The notes under the pieces: generated by a model
What the model was told of the DNA's origin: nothing
Databases searched by the model: none
What the model saw: only the letters and a program-made list of their open reading frames with translations
Shown here: positions 46,125-51,544 of the stretch, piece after piece
Layout of the letters: every line of letters begins with the position of its first letter
Numbering within the stretch: position 1 is the stretch's first letter
Translations under genes and position numbers: made by a program
From: Nostocaceae cyanobacterium
GTDB lineage: Bacteria; Cyanobacteriota; Cyanobacteriia; Cyanobacteriales; Nostocaceae
NCBI GenBank assembly: GCA_030065825.1
Contig: JASJCY010000008.1
Location: forward strand, 1-51,544
DNA length: 51,544 bases
Direction of reading: 5' to 3'

Positions 46125-46505
46125 GAGGATGTTGGGAAACTCTAAAAGCTTACTTAAAACCTCTGTGGGTAAACCTCTTTCCTACTAGGAGAGAGACTTT
46201 GAAACCCTCATTCCAGATTATAGGTTGGGTTGAGGTAGGAAACCTAACAAAAACCTATTTGCTGTTGGATTACTCTACTCAAAGCCACTGTTGCGTTTAC
46301 ACTTCGTACCACTCCGTGGAAACAAGCTACAACCCAACCTAGGAAAAGTTAAGTTTTTAGCCGTTGAGAGCATAACTCTCAAAATCGCGAGTCGAGAATA
46401 GACATCTTTGGAAATTAATTATGCGTTACCCGAAACCCTTGTTCCAGACGCGAAATTGCCTCTTTCAGAAGAGCTTTGCTAACGCGTCTGGAACATTCTT
46501 TTTCA
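46125..46505. repeat. Composite repeat tract upstream of the PEP-CTERM gene
   Basis: It consists of the ctaagaggatgttgggaaac element, a gttgggttgaggtaggaaac stretch and the ccttgttccagacg / cgtctggaacattc inverted pair (46438-46500), which matches 40060-40115. No ORF. Confidence 0.7.
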
Positions 46506-46561
46506 CCAGAGGTCTAATGGGAATTTCGTTCATTACGGTTCTGAATGCAAATTGGTATTAC

Positions 46562-47344
46562 TTATGAATCTTGATTCCGATTCACTACGGAACCAATTCC
46601 TAACGCACCAATTACCAATAGACCGAAAATAGAACCAGGTTCTGGAATTGATGCTACACTAAATCCCTTAACTTTAAGACCTAAGCGACTACGAGCATTA
46701 GCTTTTTGAGGGTTCACAGCACCATCTTCCCAACTCATTTTGAGAATACCTGAAAGAGTGTCAATTTCCCTATCGCTGAGGAAATATGTTTCCCGTAAAG
46801 AAGTAAAACCTTCTTGATTAGTTGCTGTAGTAGTACTAAATAGAGGATTTACGTTTTCTCCATTGACGTTGTTAACTTCTATATAAACATTAGTACCTGG
46901 ATCGACTTTTCCTTGTACAGTAGTTGCTCTTGTCCAAAGGTAAAATCCATTAAACAGGGAATCTATATTGCTTAATGTATAGTCAATGGGATTTTTATTG
47001 TCTAGTTGGAATGAAACTTTTTGATTGCTTTTATCCCAAGTCAAATTCCATCTAACTTCTTGACCATTAATCCAATCCCATTCCAACTGTTCGACAGGTT
47101 GAGAATCGTTAGATGGTCTCACACCAAATTCCCAGTCTGCACCACCTGCAGCACCAGCTCTACCCTCAACTTTCCAACCTAAATCAGTCCATCCATCTGG
47201 TGCAATCCGTTGTTCTTGGGTAATTTCTTGATTGTAAGAAATTGATTGAGTAATATTGATTGCTAAAGCAGATTGGGAAGCAAAAGTTAATCCTGCGAAA
47301 GTTGTCCCTAGAGCTACATAAGAAGACATTAAAAACTTTTTCAT
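46562..47344 (-). CDS. PEP-CTERM sorting-domain exported protein
   Basis: The 260-residue protein has an N-terminal signal peptide (MKKFLMSSYVALGTTFAGLT) and a C-terminal PEP-CTERM tail: PEPGS, a hydrophobic helix (IFGLLVIGALGIGSVV) and a basic end (NRNQDS). Exosortase would process this tail, so the mature protein should be surface-displayed. No exosortase gene is in the window. The middle is polar and Trp-rich (WDWINGQEVRWNLTWDKS), a likely beta-sandwich of unknown role, possibly carbohydrate-binding. The ATG at 47344 is well placed for the signal peptide. Confidence 0.88.
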   Translation of the reverse strand: MKKFLMSSYVALGTTFAGLTFASQSALAINITQSISYNQEITQEQRIAPDGWTDLGWKVEGRAGAAGGADWEFGVRPSNDSQPVEQLEWDWINGQEVRWNLTWDKSNQKVSFQLDNKNPIDYTLSNIDSLFNGFYLWTRATTVQGKVDPGTNVYIEVNNVNGENVNPLFSTTTATNQEGFTSLRETYFLSDREIDTLSGILKMSWEDGAVNPQKANARSRLGLKVKGFSVASIPEPGSIFGLLVIGALGIGSVVNRNQDS

Positions 47345-47886
47345 ATTGATAAATTAATGAATGATAAAACTACAAAAAAAGTCAGGTTTCAAACAGATTG
47401 AAATCCTCACAAATGAATCAATTTACTCCAATCCTAATGTATTAGTAATTATACTATACCAATCCAATTTGATTCCTGAATCACTCCTAGAGACAGGGAA
47501 CGGGGAATAGGGAACGGAGAAAACAGAAGAAGGAATAAAGGTGTAGTGAGTTTTGTAAGCGCACAGCGTAGGCTACGCCAACAAAAATCACATAGAAGTC
47601 CTATACCTGCTCCAAGTTATTTGTTTTGCAGAAACAATTATAATCTATAAAATTTTATATAAGAATCATAATTGATTATTCTTAGGTATACTGAAAACTA
47701 AACCTTTATACGGTAAAATCTTAGCCCATTTGGTTTTTCAAAACTCAAATACTAGTCCTATATACTATATAGGGTTGAATTTTCTCAAAAATCTGAAAAA
47801 ACCGATGGTTTAGGTAAATTCCAGCCTTAATTAATAGATAAACTAGTAATAATAATTAATGTATTTCTCAATCAGTTAAACTTTTT
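47345..47886. other. Intergenic region without a clear gene
   Basis: It is AT-rich, with a short gggaacggggaatagggaac repeat at 47497 and a gcgtaggctacgcc palindrome near 47567. It presumably holds the promoters of the PEP-CTERM and AtzG-like genes. No ORF is credible. Confidence 0.45.
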
Positions 47887-48075
47887 ATGAAAGATAAACA
47901 GTTTGATACAACTACATATGTAGAGCAAATAGCGTTGCTTATGAATTTGCAATTGCCAGATGAGTATCTTGATGGAGTGGTGGCGAACTTTGAGAGAATT
48001 AGGGTAATTGCTCAAATTGTGAATGAGTTTGCGCTACCAGAGGAAGTAGAAGCAGCACCAGTATTTGAACCGTGA
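47887..48075 (+). CDS. AtzG-like (DUF4089) small protein
   Basis: The 62-residue protein (YVEQIALLMNLQLPDEYLDG, VVANFERIRVIAQIVNEFAL, PEEVEAAPVFEP) matches the DUF4089/AtzG-like family. AtzG is a small subunit that stabilises the amidase AtzE. In related cyanobacterial loci, as I recall, an AtzE-type amidase follows directly. Here no amidase is downstream; the next 700 bp are repeats. The gene is thus orphaned or works with a distant partner. The ATG at 47887 has no strong Shine-Dalgarno. Confidence 0.75.
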   Translation: MKDKQFDTTTYVEQIALLMNLQLPDEYLDGVVANFERIRVIAQIVNEFALPEEVEAAPVFEP

Positions 48076-48113
48076 TTGTGTTAACTAGGGTCTGCTGAAT
48101 AGCTTTAAAACTC

Positions 48114-48262
48114 TTATAGCGCTTCCTAATCTGCTGAAGTACAAAAGGGCATCCCTGCCCGTCCTGATTCTACCAATTCTGTTTGTATTGTATACCCTGC
48201 ACTGTAGACACGGAGTGGCTTCTGTAAGTAGGCTTTGCCTACAACTGAAATTTGCTATAAAT
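48114..48262. repeat. MITE-like element, repeat-filled core
   Basis: The ends are cttatagcgcttcc and caactgaaatttgctataa, as in 726-973. The core has ggcatccctgcccg and tgtaagtaggctttgcct-type palindromes. The rest of 48263-48641 has no supportable ORF. Confidence 0.6.
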
Positions 48263-48641
48263 TGCATATTCAGGACGGGGGAGACGCCCATCCGACAAAA
48301 AACTGATAATTTTTGTTTATGCAAATTAGATGTGTTTTGGCTTATTGCAAAAATTTTTGATTTGGTCTCATTAATAAACAATAATCCTCAAGATTGTGCT
48401 TTCCTTTCCAAAATGCTCAAATTATTGATAATAATTGTCATCTGGCTCACGATATTTCAAGGTTTACAAGCTCTGTTTTTGTGATATAATAGGATAAACT
48501 TAGGCATTGCCATGCAAATTTTTATGTCATGATTCATTGACAATACGAGAAGAAGATTTTTGTCAAGGATGTTAGTTCAATAAGAAAAATGGGTTTCATA
48601 AATACAGTAGTTTGAACAAAATTTTAATGACAAACCCATTT

Positions 48642-48705
48642 CTGGTTACCAGGCTCAGCCTGGTAACTAGGGTTTGGAGGCTCTGCCTCATGGTTATCGC
48701 CCTTG
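48642..48705. repeat. Palindromic repeat (ctggttaccag type)
   Basis: GGTTACCAGGCTCAGCCTGGTAAC followed by gaggctctgcctc; same family as 26701-26760. It lies about 70 bp before the AAA ATPase gene. Confidence 0.75.
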
Positions 48706-48772
48706 AAAGTGCAAGTTGTTAGTTTAAACAAATTTGCCTAATTAATAATGTGTAGTTTACGAAGGGAAAACT

Positions 48773-49681
48773 ATGTCTTTTTGGGACTATGAAATTGAAG
48801 ATGAACTTCAACGAATGAAGCAAGAGTTAAAACGCTCTGGTAATTTAAACTTTGGGAATAATTCTGATAAGAAAAATTTAGATGCAGTTTTAAACAAGTT
48901 AAATGACCTTGTAGGAATGGAGAATATTAAACAAGAGGTAAATACTCTGATTAATTTTCTCAAAATACAGCAAATTCGCCAAGAACAAGGTTTAAATAAT
49001 ATTTCTGTAACGCTTCATTCAGTATTTTGTGGTCCTCCTGGTACAGGTAAAACAACTATTGCTCGTTTGATGGGTGAAATTTATCGAGAACTTGGTATTC
49101 TCTCGAAAGGTCATCTTGTGGAAACAGATAGATCGGGATTAGTTGCAGGATATGTTGGACAAACTGCTATTAAGGTGGATGAATTGGTTGAGTCAGCCTT
49201 AGATGGAGTACTATTTATTGATGAAGCATATGCATTAGCACCCGAAGGTTCCAGAAATGATTTTGGACATGAAGCTATCGATATTTTACTTAAAAGAATG
49301 GAGGATTATCGAGATAAGTTAGTAGTTATCGTTGCTGGCTATGCAGATGAAATGTCGAGATTTATTGACGCGAATCCAGGTTTACAATCGAGATTCAATA
49401 AATATTTTTATTTTGAAGATTATAAGCCGAAAGAATTATTAAGCATTTTTCTCAATGTTTGTGGGCATAATAATTATAAAGTTGCTCAAACGACAGAAGA
49501 AATTTTAATGCACAAGTTTACAAGTTTGTATGAAAATCGAGATAAAAATTTTGGTAATGGCAGATTAGTCAGAAATATTTTTGATAAAACAATTGAGAAA
49601 CAAGCAAATCGAGTAGTCAAACTGTCTGAGTTGAGCAAAGAAAAAATTATGGCTATTTTGCCAGAAGATATTCCTGAGTAA
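48773..49681 (+). CDS. CbbX/SpoVK-like AAA+ ATPase
   Basis: The 302-residue protein is an AAA+ ATPase of the CbbX/SpoVK/EccA clade. A short acidic N-terminus is followed by the clade start DLVGMENIKQEVNTLINFL. Walker A is GPPGTGKT at 87-94 and Walker B is VLFIDE at 146-151. A pore loop is near GYVGQTA, and an Arg finger region is NPGLQSRFN. CbbX remodels Rubisco in red-lineage phototrophs, and SpoVK-like proteins serve other complexes. There is no Rubisco operon here, so the substrate is unknown. The ATG at 48773 has GAAGGGAAA upstream. All catalytic motifs look intact. Confidence 0.88.
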   Translation: MSFWDYEIEDELQRMKQELKRSGNLNFGNNSDKKNLDAVLNKLNDLVGMENIKQEVNTLINFLKIQQIRQEQGLNNISVTLHSVFCGPPGTGKTTIARLMGEIYRELGILSKGHLVETDRSGLVAGYVGQTAIKVDELVESALDGVLFIDEAYALAPEGSRNDFGHEAIDILLKRMEDYRDKLVVIVAGYADEMSRFIDANPGLQSRFNKYFYFEDYKPKELLSIFLNVCGHNNYKVAQTTEEILMHKFTSLYENRDKNFGNGRLVRNIFDKTIEKQANRVVKLSELSKEKIMAILPEDIPE

Positions 49682-49920
49682 AAATAACAGGACTTACGAA
49701 TGAGGATAACTTGATATTTCTTGTGCTTTCTGATTCAAGCTAATCTACAAATCTTTCCTCATTATTTTCTTAGGTAATACCAAGAAATAAATTATCCCAT
49801 ATTGTGGGGTAGGCATCCCTGCCTGCCCATTATACAGCCATCCCTGCTTGCCCATTATACAGGCAAGGATGCCTGTACCACTATCAAATTTTGGGATATT
49901 TTTTTATTTGCAAGTTCCTT

Positions 49921-50045
49921 ATGTCATATCTTGCACCACCCTAAGAAACCGGGTTTATTGATAATCGCTAACTGAAAAACCTTAATTTTTGGTTGATAAA
50001 CCCGGTTTCTCTGCGCTTGTTGCAACTGGTGCAAGATGTGAGTTA
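49921..50045. repeat. TTGCACC-ended palindromic element
   Basis: The ends are atatcttgcacc and ggtgcaagatgtgag. The inner pair is agaaaccgggtttattg and ataaacccggtttct. Upstream, 49795-49880 holds catccctgcctgcccattat repeats. Its right end stops a few bases before the AlbA_2 stop codon. Confidence 0.82.
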
Positions 50046-50050
50046 TTCCA

Positions 50051-50833
50051 CTATCCATTAGTAATTTTTCTAATAAAATCCTCAATCACTTCTTTTTTTA
50101 CAGAAATCATTCGATTAATAAAAGCATCAACACTTTCTTCAGGATAATGTGGATTTTTCGTTAATGAACTAGTAAGTTCTAAGATGTCAAAAGCAAATGG
50201 GGTATTCAAACGTTTACTAATCATTGAATACAATTCTTTTAATTCAGCGATGTGTTCAGCCAAAGAAATTTCTCTGGAAGATGAATAGTTAGTTTCTAGT
50301 TTGCGATTCAAGATATCTTGCAAATTATCATACTCAGCGAGAATAGTACTTGTATTATGCCTGATAAAGATATGATAACGTTTAAATTTATCACTTTCTT
50401 TCTCTGGTAAAAAAGGAATATACTTTGGGTCATACTCTACAATCAAAACACGAAATGACTTCCCCTTAATTTTGGGATATTCTGATTCTTCAAAAGAAAA
50501 ATCAATCACTTCAAAGTTCAAGCGAAATGGAATATATTTTTTGAGCTTATTTAAAAAATCAGTTTTGTCATCCAAATTTGATAAACCTGTAGCTGTAAAG
50601 GTTTTATCTTTTTTGTTTTCCTCAACACCGAAAATAATTACACCACCAGATTTATTACCCATACCAAGAATATCTTTAGCTAGTTCTGTTATATTTTCTG
50701 GTAATTCTCTTTTAAAATCTAAATCATCATATTCTACTGTCTTATTACGTAATAATTCACGAAAGCTTTCTCGACTAGGAGACTCAAAAAATCGAGAAAA
50801 CTCTTCTTAAAATCCTTTAGATTGATTTGACAT
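50051..50833 (-). pseudogene. AlbA_2-domain (Schlafen-like ATP-binding) protein gene with premature stop
   Basis: The ORF is open from 50806 down to 50051 but has no usable start before Met at 50662. In the same frame an ATG at 50833 begins MSNQSKGF, then an in-frame TAA (50807-50809), then EEFSRFFESPSRESFRELLR. The AlbA_2 region follows: DDLDFKRELPENITELAKDI, GNKSGGVIIFGVEE and a helical C-terminus. Related proteins, as I recall them, read through here without a stop, so one nonsense mutation has probably inactivated the gene. Translation could restart at 50662, but that loses about 48 domain residues. AlbA_2 proteins are often regulators or defence-linked; this one is unassigned. Confidence 0.75.
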
Positions 50834-50947
50834 CCTGTTATTGACCTGTATAAAGTTAAGATACAATATCTACTTAACTTATTATATTTTAAGTAACTGA
50901 TTGGAATCTTAGGGACTATTTATCAAGTAAACCTTAAAAGTCTATGG

Positions 50948-51045
50948 TGTTCGAGAAACCGGGTTTTTCTCGGTGGAGTATCGAATATTATCGTACTTAG
51001 TTGATGAAAAACCCGGTTTCTTAGGTCTTAAGATTCACTTTATAA
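50948..51045. repeat. Paired AGAAACCGGGTTTCT palindromes
   Basis: gagaaaccgggtttttctcg and gaaaaacccggtttcttag flank about 40 bp, followed by gtcttaagattcactttat. A relative lies at 41903-41990. Confidence 0.75.
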
Positions 51046-51060
51046 ATCACCTCTGAAAGC

Positions 51061-51186
51061 TATTCGTCGCAGGAGAAATTAATATTGATTGCAGCAGTAG
51101 CGCGTTCCCGTGAAGATGTTATTGGTAACAAGAACATCAAAGATTTTGAAAATATTCCTAATCTGAGATTAGAAAACTGGTTGTAA
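51061..51186 (+). pseudogene. C-terminal remnant of a PIN-domain (VapC-like) toxin gene
   Basis: One frame reads LIAAVARSREDVIGNKNIKD then FENIPNLRLENWL and TAA at 51184-51186. This matches the last 30-35 residues of PIN toxins, which typically read as AAIAxSRGxxIVTRNxKDFEN-type then PGLRLENW at the end. The catalytic Asp in the VTRN(D) block is replaced or displaced (GNKN). No start codon or N-terminal half is present; upstream is repeat sequence. It is a relic, distinct from the intact VapC at 31925. Confidence 0.65.
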
Positions 51187-51289
51187 TCTTAAATTTGAAA
51201 AACCAGGTTGGTCAATTTATAAATGATGTGTTTTGATTAACTCAAAAACTTCCTCACTAAGCTATTGTGCTTTTAATTTGTATTAAAGG

Positions 51290-51544
51290 GCAGGCAGGGA
51301 TGCCCCGCAGTCGCTACAACGGGGGGAACCCCCCTCCGGGTACTCGCTCCGCGAGAAGCAAGCTACGGTAGTTGTACCCCTACTCCTTCGGAGAAGGCTG
51401 AGTCGCAAGCGACACGCTGCGCGGTAAGCGGAGCTATGCCGTAGGCTTTACGCCAACGGGGAAGCAAGCTACATGGGGGAAACCCCCTTAGACGCGGAGC
51501 GGCTTCTCGAAGAGTAGACCACACTACCTCACCGCAACGCGCTG
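51290..51544. repeat. Dense palindromic repeat tract at the right edge
   Basis: Many short palindromes (agtcgctacaacggggggaa, cgctccgcgag, ctccttcggagaagg, gccgtaggctttacgcc, cggggaagcaagctac) run to the window end. It resembles the insert at 26846-27008. No ORF is supportable. Confidence 0.8.

Noticed and set aside
48085-48484. Opposed 98-residue reading frames
   Set aside because: They span a MITE-like element and AT-rich DNA, without start signals or recognisable domains.

Overview
The window looks like chromosome from a filamentous, probably heterocyst-forming cyanobacterium (Nostocales). The octamer GCGATCGC (HIP1) recurs in and between genes. Heptanucleotide tandem repeats (TATTCCC, CTTCTAA types) are frequent. 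CcsB, a DUF2555-type protein, an FtsX-type permease and a PEP-CTERM protein fit that group. Genus cannot be fixed from this sequence alone. Gene density is low: long intergenic stretches are packed with palindromic and tandem repeats. No rRNA, tRNA or CRISPR array was seen.

Layout. 1-2800: a noncoding repeat copy, a 22-bp tandem array, ccsB and a 37-bp array. 2800-12050: a prolyl oligopeptidase (minus), a membrane protein plus acetoacetate-decarboxylase-like pair, a 46-bp array with alternating units, a DnaJ-TPR protein, a TM2 plus helix-hairpin-helix pair, a creatininase-family protein and a ROK/polyphosphate-glucokinase-like kinase. 12200-22300: an FtsX-type permease, a broken NACHT-HEAT gene, a P-type ATPase flanked by REP palindromes, a RAYT transposase and a probable NTPase-sensor fragment. 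22900-28800: a GHL10 hydrolase, a 700-bp heptamer repeat region, an M50 protease and a TnpB element with a divergent small ORF. 30000-41800: MscS channel, VapBC, acyltransferase, di-haem cytochrome, CoaBC, DUF2555, esterase with an apparent CTG start, short membrane WD40 protein and a DUF697-type GTPase. 42400-51544: GIY-YIG protein, AbgT transporter, PEP-CTERM protein, orphan AtzG-like protein, CbbX-like AAA ATPase, an AlbA_2 gene with a premature stop and a PIN-toxin remnant.

Functional links are few. Housekeeping genes (ccsB, coaBC, prolyl oligopeptidase, glucokinase-like) sit singly. CcsB belongs to the haem-attachment system that a protein such as the di-haem cytochrome at 33776 would need. 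Likely operons are 5640-7042, 9114-10120 and VapBC.

The striking theme is genome decay plus repeat activity. The NACHT-HEAT gene carries a frameshift and two nonsense codons. The AlbA_2 gene has one nonsense codon, a PIN toxin survives only as its C-terminus, and several genes look truncated or orphaned. At least two families of non-autonomous palindromic elements are present. One has apparently interchangeable cores, and one arm of that core seems to have been amplified nine times in frame inside the NACHT gene. One element of the second family is interrupted by another repeat. No complete new multi-gene system was found. The best leads are the TnpB locus (divergent small ORF, two similarly built hairpins), the paired 300-bp noncoding copies near hairpin ends, and the GIY-YIG protein with a large unassigned region.
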